Shown here: positions 21,285 to 27,559 of the stretch, piece by piece | Layout of the letters: the number at the start of each line of letters is the position of its first letter | Numbering within the stretch: the first letter of the stretch is position 1 | IMG/VR virus record: IMGVR_UViG_3300045996_000799 | Location: 1 to 29,388 of that record | Strand: one strand, 5' to 3' | DNA: 29,388 nt | From: a virus | Notes under the pieces: model-generated | What the model saw: the letters and a program-made list of their open reading frames with translations, nothing else | What the model was told of the DNA's origin: nothing | Databases searched by the model: none | Program-made: the position numbers and the translations under genes

Positions 21285-21318
21285 ATTTGGGAGCGGCCAT
21301 CTGCACGGCGGAGAGTCG
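21285..21318 (+). repeat. Dispersed repeat R10 (sense, before C5 methyltransferase)
   Basis: ATTTGGGAGCGGCC, then ACGGCGGAGAGTCGCGG after five bases. It is shorter and more diverged. It ends just before the methyltransferase GTG at 21324, and a 20-codon frame (21275) would translate it as LGAAICTAES. Confidence 0.7.
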
Positions 21319-21323
21319 CGGAG

Positions 21324-22025
21324 GTGCCTTTGAATGAGCTGGCACTGTTCGCGGGCGCTGGTGGAGGCTTGCTCGCTTCCCGTCTGCTCGGATGGAGGAC
21401 CGTCTGTGCGATTGAGTGGAACCCGAGCGCAGCGGCCATCCTCGCTGCGCGACAAAACGATGGATCGCTTGAGCCATTCCTTGTGTGGGACGACATCCGC
21501 ACCTTCGACGGGATGCCTTTCAGGGGCCGTATTGACATCGTTTCTGGCGGCTTTCCCTGTCAAGCCTATTCCTCGGCGGCTGCGGGAAACAACACTGCGG
21601 ACGACCTCTGGCCGGAGCAACGCAGGATCGTGGCAGATGTCGCTCCCAGGTACGTATTTGCCGAGAACGTCCAACGACGCGCGATCGATCGGGCCGCAGA
21701 CGACCTCGAGGCGCTGGGTTACGAAACCCGCTGTCTTTCCCTTAGCGCGCAGGACTTGGGTGCTGACCACATTCGGTCCAGGCATTGGCTTCTTGCATAC
21801 GCCGACGACCCAAGGGAACTACTGCGCACCGTCGATGCAGAAGCACCCATCCTGCCGGGCATGGAACACCGTGTTTGGGAAAGTGACCCCGGAAGCGCAG
21901 GAATGGCTGATGGGCTTTCCTCGAGGATGGACCGCCTTGCAGCCACTGGAAACGGACAGGTTCCAGTCGTGGCTGTCGCTGCACTACTCACCCTTGCCGC
22001 TGCGGCTGGCAGCGTGAAGGGATGA
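21324..22025 (+). CDS. C5 cytosine DNA methyltransferase (compact)
   Basis: A 233-residue Dcm-type enzyme. Motif I FAGAGG (9-14), motif IV GFPCQ with catalytic Cys79, motif VI ENV (114-116), motif VIII RSR (151-153) and motif X GNGQVP (209-214) are all present, but the space between VIII and X is short, so the target-recognition region is small. GTG start (21324) follows the repeat R10. The stop TGA (22023-22025) lies inside repeat R11, so the whole gene is bracketed by inverted repeats. It probably protects phage DNA from host restriction; no partner nuclease is seen. Confidence 0.88.
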   Translation: MPLNELALFAGAGGGLLASRLLGWRTVCAIEWNPSAAAILAARQNDGSLEPFLVWDDIRTFDGMPFRGRIDIVSGGFPCQAYSSAAAGNNTADDLWPEQRRIVADVAPRYVFAENVQRRAIDRAADDLEALGYETRCLSLSAQDLGADHIRSRHWLLAYADDPRELLRTVDAEAPILPGMEHRVWESDPGSAGMADGLSSRMDRLAATGNGQVPVVAVAALLTLAAAAGSVKG

Positions 22026-22065
22026 AAGATTCTCCGCCGTCCGAATCGTCTCCGACCAAATGAAA
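22021..22065 (-). repeat. Dispersed repeat R11 (antisense, end of C5 methyltransferase)
   Basis: Plus strand: GATGAAAGATTCTCCG, then CCGTCCGAATCG and a TCTCCGACCAAATGAAA variant edge. Its TGA is the stop of the methyltransferase gene. Confidence 0.85.
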
Positions 22066-22138
22066 AAGCATCTCCCCTCCCCCTTCTGACTCCAGAGTTA
22101 TCTATATAGCCTATGAGTGACAAACAGCCTTCAATTCA

Positions 22139-22178
22139 ATGTGGGCTCGTCCTCCTTCCATTCGGAGAATCTTTCATA
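22139..22178 (+). repeat. Dispersed repeat R12 (sense, before excisionase)
   Basis: TGTGGGCTCGTCC, ten bases, CGGAGAATCTTTCATAG. It is the only sense copy with AATC and forms a 15-base perfect inverted match with R11. Confidence 0.9.
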
Positions 22179-22179
22179 G

Positions 22180-22476
22180 ATGTCTGACCTGAACCGCCAG
22201 CAGCTTTGCGCGGCCCTGAGCATCAGCGAAAGCCATGTCCGCAGGTTGGAGCGGTACGGCCTGCCCTGCACTCCTGTTGGCGTCAGGTCGAAGCGCTATA
22301 ACCTTGACGAATGCAAAGAATGGCTGAGGAATAACCCATGTCCATCTGGACGGACAAAAACGGGCGTAAGCACGTCGGCCTTATGGTCGGGGGGCAGAGA
22401 GTACACCGCATCCTTCCGAAAGAGGCAACTGCGCGTGATGCCAAGCGGATCGAATCCCAAATCCGAGAATCCCTAG
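22180..22476 (+). CDS. xis: Excisionase/MerR-like HTH protein
   Basis: N-terminal LNRQQLCAALSISESHVRRLERYGLPC is a MerR-type helix-turn-helix seen in phage excisionases, and YNLDECKEWLRNN ends the fold. The frame then runs 139 bases into the integrase gene, where it probably has no function. The ATG is directly after the repeat R12 and no good ribosome-binding site is seen, so translation may depend on a short upstream frame (see findings). Directly upstream of integrase, as expected for xis. Confidence 0.7.
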   Translation: MSDLNRQQLCAALSISESHVRRLERYGLPCTPVGVRSKRYNLDECKEWLRNNPCPSGRTKTGVSTSALWSGGREYTASFRKRQLRVMPSGSNPKSENP

Positions 22477-23357
22477 AGCGGGACAAGTCGGTCAACATCC
22501 CCGGCAATCCGTTAATCAGCGAAGTCATGACCCTGTACATCGCCCACGCCAAGAATCTGCGCTCCCCGGCCACGGCGAAGTACCACGCCGAGCGAGCTGG
22601 CCCTTGGGCAGAGAAGTACCGCGCCAGCCAAGCCCGCCAGTTCGCCGCCGAACTCATCTCGGACATGACTGGGCCTTACGCTGCCGCCACCATCAACCGG
22701 ACGCTAGGGACCGTGAAGAAGGCGCTGCGCATGGCTTGGGAACTGGGGCGCACCCCCGAGGACTTCGGGCAGCAGATCAAGCGCCTGCCGGAGAACAACG
22801 CCCGCGATGTGTACCTGACCCGCGAACAGGTCGCCAAGATCGCCAGCCATGCGAGCCCGGCCGTCGCCAGTGCAATCTGGATCGCCCTTTACACAGGGGC
22901 ACGGCGGGGGGAGGTGTTGGCAATGCAGCCGCAGGACGTAGGGCCGGACTTCATCACCATCCACGCGAGTAATACGAAAACGCTCAAGACGAGGGCCGCG
23001 CCGATCACTGAGGCGCTTCGGCCGCACTTGGCCGCCCTACCCCTGCCCCTGAACTTTGAAGGGCTCAAAACAGGGTTTAGACGCGCCAGAGAGGCCGCCA
23101 AGATGGAGCATGTGAACTTCCACGACCTGAGGCATAGCTGTGCGGCCATCTTGATCGCCAGCGGGACGGACATCTACACGGTGTCCAAGGTGCTCGGCCA
23201 TTCGTCGGTGAAGACCACAGAACGCTATGCCCACCAGGACGTTTCCAAGCAGACGGAGGCCCTGAAAAAAGCCTTTGACTCTGGACGGATTGCACCGACA
23301 ATTACACCGGGCAAGAAAAAGGGGAGCCCGAAAGCTCCCCATGTCATTGGTGGGTGA
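22338..23357 (+). CDS. int: Tyrosine-recombinase integrase
   Basis: A 339-residue integrase. Catalytic residues are visible: Arg189 in TGARRGE, His262 and Arg265 in HDLRH, His288 in LGHSS, and the nucleophile Tyr297 in RYAHQ. The N-terminal part (about 1-60) is a DNA arm-binding type region, followed by a SAM-like core-binding region (about 60-150). ATG 22338 has GAGG eight bases upstream. Its last codons overlap attP, and a minus-strand terminator is encoded within its 3' end. It integrates the phage into a tRNA-Val gene. Confidence 0.95.
   Translation: MSIWTDKNGRKHVGLMVGGQRVHRILPKEATARDAKRIESQIRESLERDKSVNIPGNPLISEVMTLYIAHAKNLRSPATAKYHAERAGPWAEKYRASQARQFAAELISDMTGPYAAATINRTLGTVKKALRMAWELGRTPEDFGQQIKRLPENNARDVYLTREQVAKIASHASPAVASAIWIALYTGARRGEVLAMQPQDVGPDFITIHASNTKTLKTRAAPITEALRPHLAALPLPLNFEGLKTGFRRAREAAKMEHVNFHDLRHSCAAILIASGTDIYTVSKVLGHSSVKTTERYAHQDVSKQTEALKKAFDSGRIAPTITPGKKKGSPKAPHVIGG
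23315..23340 (-). terminator. Rho-independent terminator inside the integrase 3' end
   Basis: Minus-strand hairpin GGGGAGC, loop TTTCGG, GCTCCCC, followed by TTTTT (hairpin 23320-23340 in plus coordinates). It begins about seven bases after the 3' CCA of the tRNA-Val segment. Confidence 0.85.
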
Positions 23358-23394
23358 TGCAGGGTTTGAACCTGCGACCCCTGCCGTGTGAAGG
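23348..23394 (-). other. attP core: 3' half of tRNA-Val(CAC)
   Basis: Minus strand reads from the anticodon loop TTCACAC (U33, anticodon CAC, A37) to 3' CCA: anticodon-stem strand, variable loop, T-arm GCAGG-TTCAAAC-CCTGC, acceptor 3' strand ATCACCC, discriminator and CCA. The 5' half of the tRNA is missing. It follows the integrase gene and overlaps its last codons. Plus strand continues into phage genes, so this is attP. Confidence 0.88.
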
Positions 23395-23438
23395 GGAATA
23401 CGGCGAAACGTGCGCTAGGCTCCCACTAGGAAAGGACG

Positions 23439-23951
23439 ATGCTGATGGGCAGGAAACGGCGGGAAACGGCAGAGGAATGCACCCGAAATGCACAGGAGAT
23501 GCCTCTGGCGTGGGGCGGCTACATCATCCGTCCGACTGATCGCAGGTATGCGGACATCCGGGAAGCGCCGAACACCTCCGGCATCTACGCTTGGTACGCC
23601 AAGAACGGCTACCTGATGTACGTTGGGAGGTCTGTGCAGATTGCCACCCGGCTGCGGCAGCATCAGATGACCAGCTTCACGGCCAGGCCCAGCCTATTCT
23701 CATTCCTGGAAGTGCCTGATCGCCTGATTGCGGCGGTGGAGGGTGCTCATATCCGGGTGCTTGCGCCGATAGAGAACCGGGCTGGTGAGTCCCGCTCTAC
23801 CTCGTTTCAGAAGGAAATGGAGGCCGCGATTGAGGCTGAATGGCGGGACGTGCTTCCTGTGCAGACGGAATGGCTAGATGCTGCATACAGCAGGATCATG
23901 GCAGCAGTCGCAGAAGGAATGGAGCGGGATCGTTTGGCCCGCTTCAAGTGA
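23439..23951 (+). CDS. GIY-YIG endonuclease-like protein (170 aa)
   Basis: The motif SGIYAWYAKNGYLMYVG, followed by RSVQIATRLRQHQ, is a GIY-YIG nuclease signature. A later Glu-containing helix (ESRSTSFQKEMEAAIEAEW) may provide the metal-binding residue. ATG 23439 with AAAGGA just upstream; ATG 23445 is an alternative. It lies beside attP and outside the main operon, a typical accessory position. It may be a homing or host-DNA nuclease. Confidence 0.75.
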   Translation: MLMGRKRRETAEECTRNAQEMPLAWGGYIIRPTDRRYADIREAPNTSGIYAWYAKNGYLMYVGRSVQIATRLRQHQMTSFTARPSLFSFLEVPDRLIAAVEGAHIRVLAPIENRAGESRSTSFQKEMEAAIEAEWRDVLPVQTEWLDAAYSRIMAAVAEGMERDRLARFK

Positions 23952-23994
23952 TTGCAGCGAGCCTGTAGGCATCCTTAATGAAAGGGAAGTGAGA

Positions 23995-24411
23995 ATGGAA
24001 GACAAAGACAGTTCGGTCAATTTGGGCTCGTCCATCCTGACAGCGGAGAGTCTTTCCAAGATTGCCGTCATTCGTCACACGCTGATGACTGGCTTGGCGC
24101 ATAACCCGGCAATCCATGCACTGGATGAAATTGCTGCTGAAAGAGCGGAACTGCTGCAAGCCGCTTTCCGGCGTGGTGTTGATGCTGCCCGTGGCGGGGC
24201 GGTGCTGGGCCGCGTGCTCGCGCCCAATGATCCGTTCTGCCCTAAGTGCGGTCACAACCGGGATACGTCCAGCGTTTCCAGCGTGGACCTTGGCGACGGT
24301 TGGAAGGGCTGCCAGTTTTGCGGAACGGAGTGGAAAGAACTGCCAGACGCTGACGCGCCCCACCGGCCGATGAAAGATTCTCCGCCGTCCGAAGCGGACG
24401 AGCCCAAGTGA
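23995..24411 (+). CDS. Zinc-ribbon early protein bracketed by inverted repeats (138 aa)
   Basis: Starts MEDKDSSVNLGSS, very like the N-terminus of the minus-strand chimeric protein (MEDNKDHLGSS). Residues about 78-105 contain CPKCG and CQFCG, a four-Cys zinc ribbon. The N-terminal repeat R13 is sense, while the last 13 codons (MKDSPPSEADEPK) are the antisense repeat R14 read in the opposite direction. So both ends of the protein are repeat-encoded. Function unknown. Confidence 0.75.
   Translation: MEDKDSSVNLGSSILTAESLSKIAVIRHTLMTGLAHNPAIHALDEIAAERAELLQAAFRRGVDAARGGAVLGRVLAPNDPFCPKCGHNRDTSSVSSVDLGDGWKGCQFCGTEWKELPDADAPHRPMKDSPPSEADEPK
24018..24061 (+). repeat. Dispersed repeat R13 (sense, gene start)
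   Basis: ATTTGGGCTCGTCC, ten bases, CGGAGAGTCTTTCCAAG. It is close to consensus. Confidence 0.9.
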
Positions 24412-24414
24412 AAT
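24369..24414 (-). repeat. Dispersed repeat R14 (antisense, gene end)
   Basis: Plus strand: GATGAAAGATTCTCCG, then CCGTCCGAAGCGGACGAGCC and CAAGTGAAAT. It ends the 138-aa gene; the stop TGA (24409-24411) is within it. Confidence 0.9.
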
Positions 24415-24416
24415 AG

Positions 24417-24488
24417 AAGGATGTTTGGTTATCCTGCCTTTACCGATATTGGCAGTACAACCATCCTTACCGTTTAGCGGTAAACGGT
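24417..24488. other. Two structured hairpins between early genes
   Basis: The first hairpin pairs AAGGAT, GGTT and CTGCC with GGCAG, AACC and ATCCTT (24417-24468, 12-base loop). The second is ACCGTTTA-GCGG-TAAACGGT (24469-24488). They lie between the last repeat and the final plus-strand gene. No U-run follows, so they are not obvious terminators; regulatory role unknown. Confidence 0.5.
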
Positions 24489-24506
24489 CAACCAATGGAG
24501 AGAGAG

Positions 24507-24740
24507 ATGGAACTACCTGAACTGCCGGAGCCCCCGAGCTACGAGTCAGCCTACGACGAGGCTCCGCTGACGGACCACTACTCCGCCGACCAGATGCGAG
24601 CATTTGGAGAGCAGTGCATCCTGCTAGAGAGGGAGCGCGCGGCACAAGCGTGTTTGGCTGGGTTTGCCAAGGGCGTGCTTGAAAGCGAGGCAGCCCAATG
24701 GTGTGCCGCCGTAATCCGTCATCCTAGCGAGCCTGCATGA
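24507..24740 (+). CDS. Small phage protein with MELPELPEPP start (77 aa)
   Basis: I choose ATG 24507, with GGAG five bases upstream; ATG 24495 is also possible. The sequence has the pattern MELPELPEPP...YSADQMRAFG...ERERAAQACL, a common unnamed early phage family. The 3' end overlaps the convergent membrane gene by 17 bases. Confidence 0.75.
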   Translation: MELPELPEPPSYESAYDEAPLTDHYSADQMRAFGEQCILLERERAAQACLAGFAKGVLESEAAQWCAAVIRHPSEPA

Positions 24741-24888
24741 CCCTATCCAGCCACAACAGACCTATGTTGGCTCCGGCGTAGTGATAGTAGACGATAGCTA
24801 GCGGCCAGTTCTTCTGATACCCGTACACCGCTGCAGCCAGGGCGTAGCTCACGGTAGGAACGCACAGGAGCCAGAAGGACCAGCTCAC
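24724..24888 (-). CDS. Small membrane protein (54 aa)
   Basis: I use GTG 24886-24888, with GGGAGG five bases upstream and overlap with the preceding micro-gene. Two hydrophobic segments, FWLLCVPTVSYALAAAVYG and WPLAIVYYHYAGANIGLLW. This is the last gene of the minus late accessory block. It might assist lysis; not proven. Confidence 0.65.
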   Translation of the reverse strand: MSWSFWLLCVPTVSYALAAAVYGYQKNWPLAIVYYHYAGANIGLLWLDRVMQAR

Positions 24889-24992
24889 CAAAGCCTCCCA
24901 ATAACGACGATGGCAGCGCCCATCAGAGCCAACTGAGCCAGCCGAAGAACAATCACTACGCCGATGCAGACCCATTCGGTAATGGCGTTCAT
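24885..24992 (-). CDS. Micro-membrane protein (35 aa)
   Basis: One hydrophobic segment (WVCIGVVIVLRLAQLALMGA, then AIVVIG). ATG 24990-24992 has AGGT about eight bases upstream; its TGA overlaps the next GTG. It may act with the following membrane protein; function unknown. Confidence 0.55.
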   Translation of the reverse strand: MNAITEWVCIGVVIVLRLAQLALMGAAIVVIGRLW

Positions 24993-25029
24993 AACGTATA
25001 CCTACATGGAACGGGCGTTCTGTTCACTT

Positions 25030-26184
25030 TTACGCCACCATTCCGACATCGCAGCGGTGCCGCTCAATCTCACCGTGCTCCCGATGGTGGACGATTAGCT
25101 GCATGTCCCGCCCCGCCCGATAGCCTTGCCCTTGATGCCAGGCATCCCGAGCCGCTAGAGTCCTGACGTACTCCACCAGCCCACCCGGATACTCCTTAAC
25201 GTCCTTGTGGTGAACGTGGCCGACATACCAGTACCTATGGGTCGTCTGGCCCCATTCCACGGGTTTGTCAGCAGCCATGACCGCGAGCATGTCCTTGCCC
25301 TTGATCGTGTCGCCGTGGGTTGATCCGATCATCACCTTGCCAAACTGGAAGTACCAGCAGGGAGCCGGAGACAGGTCTACTTCTACCCGAGGGTCGTTGT
25401 GGAAGTAGCAGGACAGCATCAGGGCCAGCGCATAGGACGAGTGCCCATCGTGGTTGCCCTTGTTGATGCGGACAATCACTCTCTGGTGCTTCTCCAGCAT
25501 TCGCCGGATGCAGTGAATCTTCGCCCGCAGACCAACTTGTTGTACCTTTGCCCACCTTCCGTCTACATCTAATTGGTGTCCAGAGGCGGTGACGTTCTTC
25601 TGGTTGTCCGCGTGGAACATATCCCCGAGGTTCAGGAGGACGCCTGCAGACCCTTCGGGAGCTGCTGATACCAACCTGTCAACCGCGCTGCAAGTCAGAC
25701 GTTCAGCTATGTCCAGGTCGAAGTCTGCCCCGGCGTCCTGCCACCAGGCGTACATGCCGAAGTGGGGATCGCCCCATGGGTACACACACAGCAAGGCATC
25801 GTTGCTGTACGCCGGGGGAGTAGAGACAGGAGCCAGCCCTTTGACGCTCTGCGCCAGGCCGTCAGCGAACTCCCTAAGCATCTGCGCCTGCCGGTCCTCG
25901 TCCTGTACCGACTTCACCCATTGGGACGACAGCTTCCCATCCACGTACAGGGATGAGACGCCCTTGACCTTGTAGCCGTCTGGAACCGTTCTTGTAAGGT
26001 CATGCTCAGGAGAGTAGCCCTTGCTCGCTGCCCTTGCCTTGACCCGTTGGAGCGCGGCCCTGAGCGTCTTGCCGTCAACCTTAAGGGCCTTGGCGGCTGC
26101 ACGCTGGGAGCCGTGCTTGTCTACCGCTTCAAGGTATTCCAGCTCCCTTACCGTGGCGTATGAGGCAAGCTGGGCGTCCATCAT
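25030..26184 (-). CDS. Metallophosphoesterase with N-terminal HTH (384 aa)
   Basis: Calcineurin-like phosphoesterase. The metal-binding set is present in order: D139-x-H141 (GDPHFG), GD187-188 (LGDMFHAD), GNHD 243-246, H290-G-D292 and GHVHH 322-326. Residues 10-50 form a helix-turn-helix (GSQRAAAKALKVDGKTLRAAL), so the enzyme probably acts on or near DNA. Substrate unknown; a phosphodiesterase or nuclease role is possible. It is coupled to the HslV-like gene (TGA/ATG overlap). Confidence 0.85.
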   Translation of the reverse strand: MMDAQLASYATVRELEYLEAVDKHGSQRAAAKALKVDGKTLRAALQRVKARAASKGYSPEHDLTRTVPDGYKVKGVSSLYVDGKLSSQWVKSVQDEDRQAQMLREFADGLAQSVKGLAPVSTPPAYSNDALLCVYPWGDPHFGMYAWWQDAGADFDLDIAERLTCSAVDRLVSAAPEGSAGVLLNLGDMFHADNQKNVTASGHQLDVDGRWAKVQQVGLRAKIHCIRRMLEKHQRVIVRINKGNHDGHSSYALALMLSCYFHNDPRVEVDLSPAPCWYFQFGKVMIGSTHGDTIKGKDMLAVMAADKPVEWGQTTHRYWYVGHVHHKDVKEYPGGLVEYVRTLAARDAWHQGQGYRAGRDMQLIVHHREHGEIERHRCDVGMVA

Positions 26185-26603
26185 TTCAGCTTGTGAACGT
26201 AGACCTTGCCGCCAGACAGGTTGTCGATCTGGCAGGCAATCTCTACTGCCTTCTTGGCGTCCGCTCCAGCAAGGTACGCAGCCAGGGCAAGACTTCCGCC
26301 AGAACCGATCCCCATGTAGCCACGGTCCATGACGAAGTAGCCCCCGGCGCTGTCCAGAACCCTAAGCCCATTTGGGCCTAAGATGAGGGCGCTGGAATTG
26401 GTGATCTTTGGAGCGGGACCGTTCATCCCAGCCCTGTACCAAGCCAGCCACCTATCGCCCTCCGTAGCGACTCCACAGAAGCCGATCAGCTCGTCTCCGA
26501 TGCGGACAACCTTGTTGGGGTCTTCCCACCACTGATCCCCGCTGGTTGCCTTGGAGTCGGCAACCATCACCCCTTTGCGGGCGTCTGCAAAGATGGTCGT
26601 CAT
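26181..26603 (-). CDS. HslV/proteasome-like Ntn hydrolase (140 aa)
   Basis: Starts MTTIFADARKGVMVADS, as HslV starts MTTIV, so the nucleophile would be the N-terminal Thr after Met removal. Counting from it, Asp15 and Lys30 (NKVVRIGDE) match HslV Asp17 and Lys33. Later IGSGGSLALAAYLAG is the usual Gly-Ser-Gly block. There is no partner HslU-like ATPase here, so it may use the host's. It could process virion proteins or host proteins; both are inference. Starts right after the upstream stop. Confidence 0.75.
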   Translation of the reverse strand: MTTIFADARKGVMVADSKATSGDQWWEDPNKVVRIGDELIGFCGVATEGDRWLAWYRAGMNGPAPKITNSSALILGPNGLRVLDSAGGYFVMDRGYMGIGSGGSLALAAYLAGADAKKAVEIACQIDNLSGGKVYVHKLK

Positions 26604-26915
26604 TTAAATAGTCGTCTCGCGAAACTTGGACAGCTCCAGCATCGCCCTAGAGCCATCCTCAAACACCACCAGGACTAGTTCCTCATTGGAGGCGAAGCAG
26701 CCATAGGCAAGAATCGTCCCCTTGGGGTCGAGAATCCGCGCGTTCTTGAACCTGTCCCGGAACTCCTGCGGGATGTGGCTTAGCGTCTCCCCGTGCGAAC
26801 AGAGGGATTCGTACAGCCTCAACTCCTGCGATCCGTCTGAGCTTTTCAGCATCAACTCGGCAGACACAGAACCAGCCGCGCACAGCAAAGCCGCAGCGAT
26901 GATGAATCGACGCAT
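26604..26915 (-). CDS. Secreted small protein with signal peptide (103 aa)
   Basis: I use ATG 26913-26915 (AAAGG upstream) instead of a longer frame to 26978. Residues 1-19 (MRRFIIAAALLCAAGSVSA) form a Sec signal, with cleavage after Ala19. The mature part is small, with two Cys (possible disulphide), and a beta-rich sequence. It should go to the periplasm; possible roles are superinfection exclusion or envelope modification. Confidence 0.7.
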   Translation of the reverse strand: MRRFIIAAALLCAAGSVSAELMLKSSDGSQELRLYESLCSHGETLSHIPQEFRDRFKNARILDPKGTILAYGCFASNEELVLVVFEDGSRAMLELSKFRETTI

Positions 26916-26935
26916 GGGGAGCCTTTCAGGGGGAG

Positions 26936-27058
26936 TTAAGCGATGTGCTTGCGCCGGAAGTACCGGCAGACGACGCACTGAGAATCAAACTCAGGGCACG
27001 GCCTCTGTAGCCCGCCCTTCTTCCAGAAAACGCGATGGCGCAGGCGGCGGAGATTCAT
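26936..27058 (-). CDS. Micro-protein, basic, Cys-containing (40 aa)
   Basis: ATG overlaps the DUF1353 stop (ATGA). Arg-rich start MNLRRLRHRVFWKKGG, then CPEF and CVVC. No known family, but tight coupling supports it. Possibly zinc-binding. Confidence 0.55.
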   Translation of the reverse strand: MNLRRLRHRVFWKKGGLQRPCPEFDSQCVVCRYFRRKHIA

Positions 27059-27417
27059 TTCGTCTTGTTGTTCCAGGCGACCCAGCCGCCAAGGCGAACA
27101 CCGGCCCACATCAGCCAGCTTTTCCAGCCTGGCTCGCCAGAGATTCCGGCAGCCTCACGGAACACCGCATCAGCGACGGAGCGGGAGACTTGCTTTTCTC
27201 GATAGAGGTAGTCGTGCACCACCGCCGCTTCGTGGGCAGAGTCGCCAGTCAGCAGGAAAGCAAGCGGAATGCGAGGGACTGAGGCGAAGTCAGTGACGAA
27301 CCCTTCCGGGACTGCAAAGACTGTTTTGGCTACGTCCGAGCTGTAAATCAGTGGCTGGAGAATGCACCACACAGTCCCAGACTTCTCCGCTCGCAAAGGG
27401 GTGATGAATCGGCTCAC
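27055..27417 (-). CDS. DUF1353 protein (120 aa)
   Basis: Contains the DUF1353 pattern: PEGFVTDFASVPRIP, then HEAAVVHDYLYRE and SVADAVFREA. GTG start with GAGG six bases upstream. DUF1353 proteins are common phage accessory proteins, often near lysis genes; activity unknown. Confidence 0.85.
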   Translation of the reverse strand: MSRFITPLRAEKSGTVWCILQPLIYSSDVAKTVFAVPEGFVTDFASVPRIPLAFLLTGDSAHEAAVVHDYLYREKQVSRSVADAVFREAAGISGEPGWKSWLMWAGVRLGGWVAWNNKTK

Positions 27418-27424
27418 GCTTGCC

Positions 27425-27559
27425 TCACATGTATTCGTCTAGGTCTTCGTCGTCGTAGATCGGCGGGATGTACGGAACCTTGATCGGCTCGTCTTCCGTG
27501 TCCGTGGGCCAGTGGCAGTTCTTGCCTGTGTGATCCCCTCCGCAGAGGACGCAAATCAC
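27425..27559 (-). CDS. CCHC zinc-knuckle micro-protein (44 aa)
   Basis: Residues 3-14 (CVLCGGDHTGKNC) follow the C-x2-C-x4-H-x4-C zinc-knuckle pattern, then an acidic tail. GTG overlaps the lysozyme stop (GTGA). It probably binds nucleic acid or protein in small amounts; small phage zinc knuckles of this type are frequently unannotated. Confidence 0.65.
   Translation of the reverse strand: MICVLCGGDHTGKNCHWPTDTEDEPIKVPYIPPIYDDEDLDEYM

Noticed and set aside
23348-23394. Complete tRNA-Val gene
   Set aside because: Only the 3' half from the anticodon loop is present; the 5' acceptor and D-arm are missing.
10193-24414. CRISPR array
   Set aside because: The repeats are dispersed over 14 kb in both orientations, with genes between and no regular spacers.
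10193-24414. Repeat as a pure protein tag (LGSS...ESLS)
   Set aside because: Five copies are antisense, encode other peptides or overlap stops, so a peptide-only explanation fails.
27481-27500. Extra GGCTCGTC match in the lysis block
   Set aside because: The second half CGGAGAGTC is absent, so it is not a repeat copy.
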